Source of the DNA: an uncultured Collinsella sp.
GTDB lineage: Bacteria > Actinomycetota > Coriobacteriia > Coriobacteriales > Coriobacteriaceae
Length of the DNA: 15,361 nt
Direction of reading: 5' to 3'
Assembly (NCBI GenBank): GCA_900545745.1
Contig: URAD01000029.1
Span: 1-15,361 of the forward strand
This document shows, piece by piece, positions 1-5,827 of this stretch. The notes under the pieces were generated by a model. The model was given only the letters and a program-made list of their open reading frames with translations. It was not told the DNA's origin and did no database searches. Positions within the stretch are counted from its first letter, which is position 1. Every line of letters begins with the position of its first letter. Position numbers and translations under genes: made by a program.

Positions 1-101
1 TCACGAGCGGGGGCTCCTGTCGTTTCCGTGCCCCTGGATTGGGTCATAGTGTCTGTCCGTCCTCTGCCTGCGGCGTTGTCTTGCCCCGGATGCGGCAGTT
101 A

Positions 102-172
102 GGGACGTTCCTTTTCTGCCGGCAGCTTGGGACACTCCTTGTAGTCATTGGGGACGTTCTTAAACGACTACA
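102..172. repeat. GGGACGTTC-type repeat cluster with small palindromes
   Basis: Three related words occur close together: GGGACGTTC at 102-110, GGGACACTCC at 129-138 and GGGACGTTC at 151-159. Between them lies a perfect 10-bp palindrome (CTGCCGGCAG, 116-125). TGTAGTC at 140-146 can pair with GACTACA at 166-172, which puts the third word in a loop. Short G-rich words next to small palindromes resemble the REP-type repeats mobilised by IS200-like RAYT transposases, but no transposase is present here. I see no convincing gene in 1-265. Confidence 0.45.
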
Positions 173-173
173 T

Positions 174-246
174 AGAACAAGAGTGGATGATCTCCCGGTT
201 TGAGCCTGCATTCAAGCTCAAAGTGGGAGATCATCCACTCTCGTTT
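174..246. repeat. Long imperfect hairpin downstream of pdxT
   Basis: The arm AGAGTGGATGATCTCCC at 180-196 pairs perfectly with its reverse complement at 225-241. After a 2-base mismatch the stem continues with TTTGAGC (199-205) against GCTCAAA (216-222), leaving a 10-base loop. The outer stem adds a few more pairs. It lies about 20 bases beyond the pdxT stop codon and could end pdxST transcription. Neither strand has a clear T-run after the stem, so a dispersed palindromic repeat is at least as likely as a classical terminator. Confidence 0.6.
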
Positions 247-265
247 CGTTTGTTGATTTCGATGC

Positions 266-853
266 CTACATTTGTAGGAACAGTTCGTGGAGGCGGGTGT
301 CTTCGTCGAGTTCGGGGTGGAAGGTTACGCCGAGCTGGTTGCCCTGACGGGCGGCGACGATACGGCCGTCGACTTTCGCTAAGGCCTTGGCGTCGCCGTG
401 GACCTCGACGATGCGGGGCGCGCGGATGAACGTCAGTGGCGCTTCACCGTCGATGCCGGATACCTGCCCCTTGGTTCGAAAGCTGCCGAGCTGCCTGCCG
501 TAGGCATTGCGCTCGACAAGTACATCCATGGTTGCCAAACGCGGCGTGCCCTTATCGTCGTGGGCGGCAAGGTCGTGAGCCAGCAGAATCAGGCCGGCGC
601 AGGTGCCCAGGACGGGCATGCCTTCAACGATACGGGCACGAAGCTCCTCGAGCATGCCCAACTCATCAAGCAGCTTCCCTTGAACGGTAGACTCGCCGCC
701 GGGAAGTACCAGACGGTCAAAGTCCTGCTTCAAATCGGCCGCCTGCCTCAACTCAATACAACGTGTGCCCAGCTCGGATAGTCTTGCCTCGTGCTCGGCA
801 AAAGCGCCTTGGACCGCCAGCACGGCGACCGTTTGGTCTGCATAATCGCTCAT
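266..853 (-). CDS. pdxT: Pyridoxal 5'-phosphate synthase glutaminase subunit PdxT
   Basis: This is the class I glutamine amidotransferase subunit of the DXP-independent PLP synthase. It hydrolyses glutamine and passes ammonia to PdxS in the cytoplasm. The 195-residue length is normal for the family. Visible motifs are VLAVQGAF near the N-terminus, the PGGES oxyanion segment at residues 51-55, the nucleophile Cys85 in GTCAG, and His179 and Glu181 in the HPE motif, so the catalytic triad is complete. The start is supported by AAAGGA six bases upstream of the ATG. It follows pdxS after 20 bases on the same strand and is almost certainly co-transcribed with it. Nothing looks damaged. Confidence 0.97.
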   Translation of the reverse strand: MSDYADQTVAVLAVQGAFAEHEARLSELGTRCIELRQAADLKQDFDRLVLPGGESTVQGKLLDELGMLEELRARIVEGMPVLGTCAGLILLAHDLAAHDDKGTPRLATMDVLVERNAYGRQLGSFRTKGQVSGIDGEAPLTFIRAPRIVEVHGDAKALAKVDGRIVAARQGNQLGVTFHPELDEDTRLHELFLQM

Positions 854-873
854 GTGCGATCCTTTCTGCCGGA

Positions 874-1764
874 CTAGCGTCCGCGCTCCTCCATGATGAT
901 TTCGATCTCGTCGGCGTTGATGCCCACCATGGCCTCGCCCAGGTCCTCCGAAAGCTCGGCGATGAGCTTGGCATCGGTGAAGTTTGCCACGGCCTTGACG
1001 ATGGCGGCGGCGCGCTTGGCGGGGTCGCCGCTCTTAAAGATGCCCGAGCCGACAAAGACGCCCTCGGCGCCCAGTTGCATCATCAGCGCGGCGTCGGCAG
1101 GGGTCGCTACGCCGCCGGCGGCAAAGTTCACAACGGGAAGCTTGCCCGTGGCATGGACCTCGCGCACCAGCTCGACCGGAACCTGCAGTTGCTTGGCTGC
1201 CTCAAAGAGCTCATCATCGCGCAGGACAATAACGTCACGGATCTGCTTTTGGATCTTGCGCATGTGACGCACGGCCTGAACGACGTCGCCCGTACCCGGC
1301 TCACCCTTGGTGCGAATCATCGTGGCGCCTTCGGCAACACGGCGCAGCGCCTCGCCCAGATCGCGGGCGCCGCAGACAAACGGCACGTCAAACTGGGTCT
1401 TGTCGATATGATAGACGTCGTCGGCGGGGGAGAGAACCTCGGACTCATCGATGTAGTCGATCTCGATGGCCTGAAGGACCTGCGCCTCGACGATGTGACC
1501 GATGCGGCACTTGGCCATGACGGGGATGGAGACGGCCTCCTGGATGCCCTTAATCATCTTGGGGTCGCTCATGCGCGAGACGCCGCCTGCGGCACGGATG
1601 TCGGCCGGGATGCGCTCGAGTGCCATGACGGCGCAGGCGCCCGCCTCCTCGGCGATGCGTGCCTGCTCGGGCGTGGTGACGTCCATGATGACGCCGCCCT
1701 TGAGCATCTGCGCGAGCTCGCGATTGAGTTTGACGCGATCGGCCTTGCTGGTCTGTTCTGCCAT
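874..1764 (-). CDS. pdxS: Pyridoxal 5'-phosphate synthase subunit PdxS
   Basis: This is the synthase subunit that builds PLP from ribose 5-phosphate, glyceraldehyde 3-phosphate and ammonia delivered by PdxT. In the family it forms a dodecameric (beta/alpha)8-barrel core. The 296-residue protein is highly conserved. Asp28 (VIMDV), Lys85 (VMAKCRIGH) and Lys153 (RTKGEPGTG) match the family's catalytic Asp and two Schiff-base lysines. The phosphate-binding GSGIFKS segment is present near the C-terminus. The start has AAGGAG six bases upstream. It is the first gene of a pdxS-pdxT operon read divergently from pdxR, with a well-formed promoter at 1829-1857. This points to regulated de novo vitamin B6 synthesis. 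Confidence 0.98.
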   Translation of the reverse strand: MAEQTSKADRVKLNRELAQMLKGGVIMDVTTPEQARIAEEAGACAVMALERIPADIRAAGGVSRMSDPKMIKGIQEAVSIPVMAKCRIGHIVEAQVLQAIEIDYIDESEVLSPADDVYHIDKTQFDVPFVCGARDLGEALRRVAEGATMIRTKGEPGTGDVVQAVRHMRKIQKQIRDVIVLRDDELFEAAKQLQVPVELVREVHATGKLPVVNFAAGGVATPADAALMMQLGAEGVFVGSGIFKSGDPAKRAAAIVKAVANFTDAKLIAELSEDLGEAMVGINADEIEIIMEERGR

Positions 1765-1828
1765 GGCTGCTCCTTGGTTGGCATGTGCATTGCTTGACGG
1801 AACATCCTATCGGGGAGCTGGGTATGAC

Positions 1829-1857
1829 AAAATACTCAGTTTTCGAGATAATTACAA
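1829..1857 (-). promoter_or_regulatory. Predicted sigma70-type promoter of pdxST
   Basis: On the minus strand a -35 box TTGTAA (plus-strand 1852-1857) and a -10 box TATTTT (1829-1834) are separated by exactly 17 bases. Initiation would fall near 1822, giving a leader of about 58 bases before pdxS. The AAGGTCAG repeat at 1856-1863 overlaps the upstream edge of the -35 box, a suitable place for an activator such as PdxR. This was predicted by eye only. Confidence 0.55.
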
Positions 1858-1897
1858 GGTCAGACTAATACCAGATTGAATGACTTAATAAGGTCAG
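1856..1897. promoter_or_regulatory. Direct repeats AAGGTCAG, candidate PdxR operator
   Basis: AAGGTCAG occurs at 1856-1863 and again at 1890-1897, 34 bases between starts, in the divergent control region. The copies have similar surroundings, with AT-rich flanks. MocR-type regulators commonly bind direct repeats upstream of the divergent gene they control. The second copy lies within 12 bases of the preferred pdxR start, so binding could also repress pdxR itself. The assignment is inferred from position and spacing. Confidence 0.45.
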
Positions 1898-1908
1898 GTG
1901 ATAGGCTC

Positions 1909-3345
1909 ATGCTTGACTACAATTTGGAACAACGCGGCGAGGCATCGCTTTATGAGTATGTTTACCAGCAAATTCGAGATGATATCGTTGCTGGACGTAT
2001 TGCGGCGGGGGAGCATCTGCCGTCTAAGCGCGCCTTTGCCAGTCATCTGGGAATCAGTGTCATTACCATCGAGAATGCATATAGCCAGTTACTTGCCGAG
2101 GGCTATATTTGCTCAAAGCCGCGGCGTGGCTACTACGCTTGCGAGCTTCCGGATGCACCGGTTTTGCCTTTGGCTACGGGGAGCATCGACCGAGATACCG
2201 TCTCTGTGGGCCCCAGCGCGCATGATGCCGATGGACAGGCCGAGCGATTCGATGCACTTTCTCCTTCCGCTTTGGAGGCGGCGCGGCTTTGGCAAAGCGC
2301 ACTACGGGCGACGCTGGCATCCGAAGATGAGCGCGAAATCTTTTCGCCCGCACCGGCGCAGGGCACCGCTCGGCTGCGACGCGCAATTGCTCACCATCTG
2401 CGTGGGACAAGGGGCATGAATGTCGACCCCAACAACATTGTTATCGGTGCAGGCGCCCAGCTGCTCGATACCATGTTGGTTCAGTTGCTTGGAGCCGACA
2501 AGGTGTATGCCGTTGAGGACCCGGGCTATTTGCGTCTGACGCGTATCTATCAGGCTATGGGCTGCAAAGTTCGACATATCCCGTTGGATGACGAGGGCGT
2601 GGACTTGAGCACTCTGCAGAAAAGCGGGACCGATGTCCTTCACCTGATGCCGTCCCATCAGTATCCGACCGGCCTTGTGACGAGCATTGCGCGTCGCTAT
2701 GCGCTTCTGAGCTGGGCCGCCGAGCGACCAGGTCGGTATCTCATCGAAGATGACTTTGATTGTGAGTTTCGCCTTGCCGGGAAGCCGATTCCCGCGCTCG
2801 CGTCGATTGATGCCGCCCAGTCGGTTATCTACACCAACACGTTTTCGAAGAGCCTTTCATCGGCGTTGCGTCTAGCGTACATGGTGCTGCCCGATGAGCT
2901 GATGGAGCGGTTTAGGTGCAACCTTGGTTTCTATGCCTCGTCGGTGAGTTCTGTCGACCAGGTCGCTTTGGCTCGTTTGCTGGAATCGGGTGATTACGAG
3001 CGGCATGTGAACCGCGTGCGCGTTCGTGCTCGTGAGGCGCGTGATGGCCTGATGGCGCTTGTGCGGAAAGCGTTTCCGGCAGGGGAGGTCTCGATCGAGC
3101 AGGCAGATGCGGGCCTTTACTGTACCGTGGTTGCGGAGCGTGGAACGGGCGGAAGCTCTTTTGCGCAGGCTCTCGCGCGCTCGAGCATCCCTTTTGTCGA
3201 TATCAGTGACTGTTATTGGTGTGCCGATGGCGCATCTGTCCCTGAAAACTCAACTCAAATTCTTGTCCAGTATGACGATCTGAGTCCAAAAGTGCTAACT
3301 ACCTTGGAATTGCAGCTAATGGGGGGCACTCTGCAACCTAAGTGA
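1909..3345 (+). CDS. pdxR: MocR/PdxR-type GntR-family regulator with aminotransferase domain
   Basis: This is a transcription factor with an N-terminal GntR winged helix (about residues 8-75) followed by a fold-type I aminotransferase-like domain (about 115-470) that senses PLP. The PLP Schiff-base lysine is Lys314 in FSKSL. EDPGY, PSHQYPTG and EDDFDCEF are the usual landmarks of the domain. I prefer ATG 1909 over the TTG at 1876 because MLDYNLEQRGEASLYEYVY matches the typical MocR N-terminus, giving 478 residues. The ribosome binding site is weak at either start. It diverges from pdxST, the usual arrangement for PdxR activating PLP synthesis. Its last codon and TGA stop lie inside the inverted-repeat element at 3340-3458, so the original C-terminus may have been altered by insertion. 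Confidence 0.9.
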   Translation: MLDYNLEQRGEASLYEYVYQQIRDDIVAGRIAAGEHLPSKRAFASHLGISVITIENAYSQLLAEGYICSKPRRGYYACELPDAPVLPLATGSIDRDTVSVGPSAHDADGQAERFDALSPSALEAARLWQSALRATLASEDEREIFSPAPAQGTARLRRAIAHHLRGTRGMNVDPNNIVIGAGAQLLDTMLVQLLGADKVYAVEDPGYLRLTRIYQAMGCKVRHIPLDDEGVDLSTLQKSGTDVLHLMPSHQYPTGLVTSIARRYALLSWAAERPGRYLIEDDFDCEFRLAGKPIPALASIDAAQSVIYTNTFSKSLSSALRLAYMVLPDELMERFRCNLGFYASSVSSVDQVALARLLESGDYERHVNRVRVRAREARDGLMALVRKAFPAGEVSIEQADAGLYCTVVAERGTGGSSFAQALARSSIPFVDISDCYWCADGASVPENSTQILVQYDDLSPKVLTTLELQLMGGTLQPK

Positions 3346-3458
3346 GTAGACTTTTAGCACTTTGGCGACCAGGAAGTTTTGTAACAAGCTATCTACCTTC
3401 GGTTTTGAAAAGCAGGATGACCGGGCTGCTCGGGATGTTCAAAAAAGTCTACTCACTT
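3340..3458. repeat. 119-bp inverted-repeat element, copy 1 (MITE-like)
   Basis: The ends are AAGTGAGTAGACTTTT (3340-3355) and its exact reverse complement (3443-3458). The interior shares roughly four bases in five with the equally long copy at 4761-4879, including AGCACTTTGGCGACCAGG directly after the left end. TA occurs at the left boundary and TG at the right, compatible with an eroded TA target duplication. No reading frame inside looks real, so it is a non-autonomous element. The left end supplies the pdxR stop codon. A small conserved TTG-N3-CAA motif occurs in the interior. Confidence 0.85.
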
Positions 3459-3493
3459 GTCGCGCAAAGCTTCTGCTTGAGAAATAAAATGGG

Positions 3494-3559
3494 GTTTTCA
3501 ACAGAGCTTCGTCCAGCTCTCGGCAAGCTTTTGGCCAGTTGGGGAGGGCTGTTGAAAAC
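3494..3559. repeat. Inverted repeat upstream of the nuclease-like gene
   Basis: GTTTTCAACAG at 3494-3504 is perfectly complementary to CTGTTGAAAAC at 3549-3559. A shorter inner pairing, AGCTT with AAGCT, lies directly inside the left arm. The structure sits about 85 bases before the start at 3643, in the otherwise empty stretch 3459-3642. It could be a leader structure, an operator or the remnant of another mobile element. There is no T-run to support a terminator. Confidence 0.5.
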
Positions 3560-3642
3560 TTGGCAGTCCGTTCGGCGCCATTTTTGGTGCGTTCGCGCCA
3601 ATGCGTGACTGACTGGGTTGAAATTCGTGTTCTCCTGTGCCT

Positions 3643-4770
3643 ATGAAGGATCTACTTTGTGACATATCGGCTTTTAGGTACTGGCGTTTGCCTCCTCAAG
3701 TCCGCGCTTTGTGTCCGCCGCTTCCACGACCGGAAGAAGACCGGCAGCGATATGATCTCGCCCGCAACCCGACGGCTGCGGTCGCGCTCGGTTTTCCGTT
3801 GCATACATTGGTTCAGACGAGAAACAAACGGACTTGTCCTGCCAGCATTAGGCAGCGGCTGTTTCTTGGTGAGCTTCCCAGGGAATCCGTACTGGAAACG
3901 GAGCATGGATTTTTGATTACGTCTCCTCTACTGACGGCATTCATCATGTCACGGCATCTGACGGATCTTCAGCTTCTTTTGGTATTGGCGGAGATGTGTG
4001 GCTTGTTTGCGGTGTGTGCCCTGCCGGCGTTACTTGAGACGGAGCTTTCGCGTGCAATTGATTCGGGTGCGATTTCGACAACGTTCGGTTGGGCGCGCTG
4101 CCCGTCCGAGGACGGCACCGCCTCAAATTTATGGCGTCGAGACGCTTTGGTTTTGGGCGGAGACCTTGACCGTTTTTGTTCAGATGTTTGTGGGATGCGT
4201 TACGGCAATAGATTTATGGCGGTATCGCAACTCGTTCCATTGGGTGCCGCGTCGCCTTTTGAGGTCGAGGCGTATTTGCTACTTGCACTGCCGCGATCCC
4301 TGGGAGGCGAAGGTTTTTGCGGCATAGAGCTTAATGTTGAAGTGATGCTAAACACAAGTGCTCGAGCGATTGTGGGAAAGTCCCGTGTATATATCGACCT
4401 ACTTCTTTCTTCACCGGACGGTAGGCGACAGGTGGCCATTGAATGTCAGGGAAAGGCCTCGCACGGACGCGCAGGGGATGGCTTGCGTGACGCTGACCGC
4501 ATGACGGCCCTTCAGGCCATGGGCTACGATGTACTTCTCCTGACACACAGACAGATATCCGATGAGGGTAGATTCCGCGCGATCGTTAAGACCGTATGCA
4601 GGATGCTCGATGCTGAATATCGTGATAAAAGCTCAGATGAGCAAAGGGCTGAGGCATTACTCCGGTCTGAACTATTCGTTGACTGGACAAAATTGGGAGT
4701 AATCGACGGAAAGATGCCCGCTAGACACAAAATGGCTCGATCGTGGACGGCTGCGGTTCTAAGTGAGTAG
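3643..4770 (+). CDS. Hypothetical protein with PD-(D/E)XK/DUF559-like C-terminal domain
   Basis: This 375-residue protein is not named with certainty. The C-terminal third resembles DUF559/Vsr-like endonuclease folds: Asp252 in YIDLLL, then Glu267-Cys-Gln269 in IECQGK, His274, and a helix with DADRMTALQAMGYDV. The residue normally D or K in the catalytic pair is Gln269 with Lys271 nearby, so activity is uncertain. The N-terminal part (DISAFRYWRLPP, then PLHTLV and LPRESV segments) resembles the AbiEi-like N-terminal regions of actinobacterial DUF559 proteins; this is a weak, memory-based comparison. GTG 3637 is an alternative start, and no clear ribosome binding site is seen for either. The gene lies between two copies of the inverted-repeat element, and its last codons (LSE) and TAG stop come from copy 2. 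Its lower GC than the neighbours suggests acquisition. Confidence 0.7.
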   Translation: MKDLLCDISAFRYWRLPPQVRALCPPLPRPEEDRQRYDLARNPTAAVALGFPLHTLVQTRNKRTCPASIRQRLFLGELPRESVLETEHGFLITSPLLTAFIMSRHLTDLQLLLVLAEMCGLFAVCALPALLETELSRAIDSGAISTTFGWARCPSEDGTASNLWRRDALVLGGDLDRFCSDVCGMRYGNRFMAVSQLVPLGAASPFEVEAYLLLALPRSLGGEGFCGIELNVEVMLNTSARAIVGKSRVYIDLLLSSPDGRRQVAIECQGKASHGRAGDGLRDADRMTALQAMGYDVLLLTHRQISDEGRFRAIVKTVCRMLDAEYRDKSSDEQRAEALLRSELFVDWTKLGVIDGKMPARHKMARSWTAAVLSE

Positions 4771-4879
4771 GCTTTTAGCACTTTGGCGACCAGGCCGTTT
4801 TGAAACAAGTCATTTACCTGCGGCTTTATAAAGCAATATGGATGGCGTGCTCGGCAAGTTCCAAAAAGTCTACTCACTT
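4761..4879. repeat. 119-bp inverted-repeat element, copy 2 (MITE-like)
   Basis: It has the same length and orientation as copy 1. The left end AAGTGAGTAGGCTTTT (4761-4776) and right end (4864-4879) are inverted repeats with one mismatch. TA is present at both boundaries (4760-4761 and 4879-4880), as expected for a TA target duplication of the Tc1/mariner-IS630 kind. The interior contains a perfect palindrome, GCTTTATAAAGC. The TAG stop of the preceding gene is at 4768-4770, inside the element end. No protein is encoded. Confidence 0.85.
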
Positions 4880-4946
4880 AGTTTTGACGAGAAACCTATG
4901 CCGAAGGCGGTCCTATTTCAGGTAGTTAACAAGTTTGTGAGGCACG

Positions 4947-4977
4947 AAAAAGGCCCGAACCAATACGGTCCGGGCCT
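4947..4977 (-). terminator. Intrinsic terminator of the rubrerythrin gene
   Basis: On the minus strand an 11-position stem with one mismatch (arms at plus-strand 4951-4961 and 4967-4977, loop of five) is followed by five T residues. It begins 34 bases after the rubrerythrin stop codon and has the classical GC-rich stem plus T-tract form. Confidence 0.9.
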
Positions 4978-5011
4978 CATTGAGCTAGAGGTTATGTCTC
5001 AGGCGTTTGGC

Positions 5012-5572
5012 TTAGCCAAAGTAGCGCTTGAGCAGGCCGGCGAAAGCCTTGCCGTGGCGGGCCTCGTCGCGAGCCATCTCGTGCACGGTGTCGTGGATGG
5101 CATCAAGGCCAGCGGCCTTGGCACGCTTGGCAAGATCGGTCTTGCCGGCGGTGGCACCGTTCTCGGCCTCAACGCGCATCTCGAGGTTCTTCTTGGTGGA
5201 GTCGGTCACGACCTCGCCCAGGAGCTCAGCGAACTTGGCAGCGTGCTCGGCCTCCTCGTGGGCAGCCTTCTCCCAGTACAGGCCGATCTCGGGATAGCCC
5301 TCGCGATGAGCGACGCGCGCCATGGCCAGGTACATACCGACCTCGGAGCACTCGCCCTCAAAGTTGGCGCGCAGGTCGGCAACGATGTCCTCGGAGACGC
5401 CCTCCATCTTGGCGACGCCCACGACGTGCTCGGCAGCCCACTCGAGCTGACCCTCCTCCTGCTTCAGGAAGCGAGAACCGGGAACGCCGCACTGGGGGCA
5501 CTTGAAGTCCTCGGGCAGCTGGTCGCCGTCGAACTCTTCCACATAACCGCAAACGGGGCAAACAAACTTCAT
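5012..5572 (-). CDS. Reverse rubrerythrin (N-terminal rubredoxin-like domain)
   Basis: This is a non-haem diiron peroxidase that detoxifies hydrogen peroxide in anaerobes, taking electrons through its rubredoxin site. The rubredoxin-like Fe(SCys)4 domain is at the N-terminus (Cys5, Cys8, Cys25, Cys28 in CPVCG and CPQCG). The four-helix diiron domain follows, with GECSE and EEAEH in the first half and a second E...E / DEARH set near the C-terminus. This order is the reverse of classical rubrerythrin. The 186-residue start at MKFVCPVCG is chosen because AAAGGA lies seven bases upstream and the rubredoxin domain begins immediately; a longer frame to 5677 adds 35 implausible residues. The gene is monocistronic, with its own promoter, structured leader and terminator. 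Confidence 0.95.
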   Translation of the reverse strand: MKFVCPVCGYVEEFDGDQLPEDFKCPQCGVPGSRFLKQEEGQLEWAAEHVVGVAKMEGVSEDIVADLRANFEGECSEVGMYLAMARVAHREGYPEIGLYWEKAAHEEAEHAAKFAELLGEVVTDSTKKNLEMRVEAENGATAGKTDLAKRAKAAGLDAIHDTVHEMARDEARHGKAFAGLLKRYFG

Positions 5573-5603
5573 GATTCGATCCTTTCGATCGATGGCGATT
5601 GTG

Positions 5604-5642
5604 CGCTCGTCCGGTCCCGTAAGGGCCCTCTCCGGACGTGCG
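5604..5642 (-). promoter_or_regulatory. Stable hairpin in the rubrerythrin 5' leader
   Basis: The arms CGCTCGTCCGG (5604-5614) and CCGGACGTGCG (5632-5642) pair over ten of eleven positions. An inner CCC-GTAA-GGG can extend the structure. It lies between the predicted promoter and the start codon, so it would form in the mRNA leader. It may stabilise the transcript or regulate translation. No T-run follows on the minus strand, which argues against an attenuator. Confidence 0.5.
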
Positions 5643-5656
5643 TCTTGACGAGTTCT

Positions 5657-5684
5657 ATTATCCATAAATGCAACCAAATGTGAA
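5657..5684 (-). promoter_or_regulatory. Predicted promoter of the rubrerythrin gene
   Basis: On the minus strand TTCACA (5679-5684) and GATAAT (5657-5662) are separated by 16 bases. Both boxes differ from the sigma70 consensus at one position. An AT-rich stretch lies upstream at about 5685-5740. No convincing PerR or Fur box was seen. Confidence 0.55.
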
Positions 5685-5792
5685 GCCTATTAGGAATGAT
5701 TTTTAATAAAACAATTTTGAATATGAAGATGTTGATTGATTAACGATTGGCAGGCCGTCTTTGACCGCCGCTGAGTACAATCGGGCGAGCAA

Positions 5793-5810
5793 ATGTTGAC
5801 CTATCAACAA
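5793..5810. promoter_or_regulatory. Rex-like operator upstream of the ADH/ALDH operon
   Basis: ATGTTGACCTATCAACAA has the 7-4-7 layout of Rex operators (TTGTTAA-N4-TTAACAA). Five of seven positions match in the left half and six of seven in the right; the core TGTTGA-N4-TCAACA is a perfect inverted repeat. It lies between a possible -10 box (TACAAT, 5776-5781, with no good -35 box) and the ribosome binding site AAGGAG (5814-5819). Binding there would block transcription. Rex represses alcohol dehydrogenase genes at low NADH/NAD+ in many Gram-positive bacteria. Confidence 0.5.
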
Positions 5811-5827
5811 ATGAAGGAGTTTCCTTT

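Noticed and set aside
1..47. Minus-strand ATG at 47 reading off the left edge (MTQSRGTETTGAPAR)
   Set aside because: Only 15 codons are visible, the nearest GAGG is too far from the ATG, and no family is recognisable.
763..1797. 344-residue plus-strand frame opposite pdxS and pdxT
   Set aside because: It is antisense to two clearly real, highly conserved genes. It has a repetitive Leu/Gly/His-rich composition typical of complement frames in GC-rich DNA and no family resemblance.
1876..1908. TTG start adding 11 residues to PdxR
   Set aside because: The MocR N-terminus begins naturally at ATG 1909, and the extra residues are not family-like and have no ribosome binding site.
3342..3608. 88-residue frame across the inverted-repeat element
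   Set aside because: It lies mostly in the repeat and the palindromic leader, with no family resemblance.
4761..4879. Rho-independent terminator formed by the ends of the repeat element
   Set aside because: The paired ends enclose about 85 bases and no T-run follows the distal arm, so it does not fit a standard intrinsic terminator.
4838..5683. 281-residue plus-strand frame opposite rubrerythrin
   Set aside because: It starts inside the repeat element, crosses a terminator and is the complement of a certain gene.
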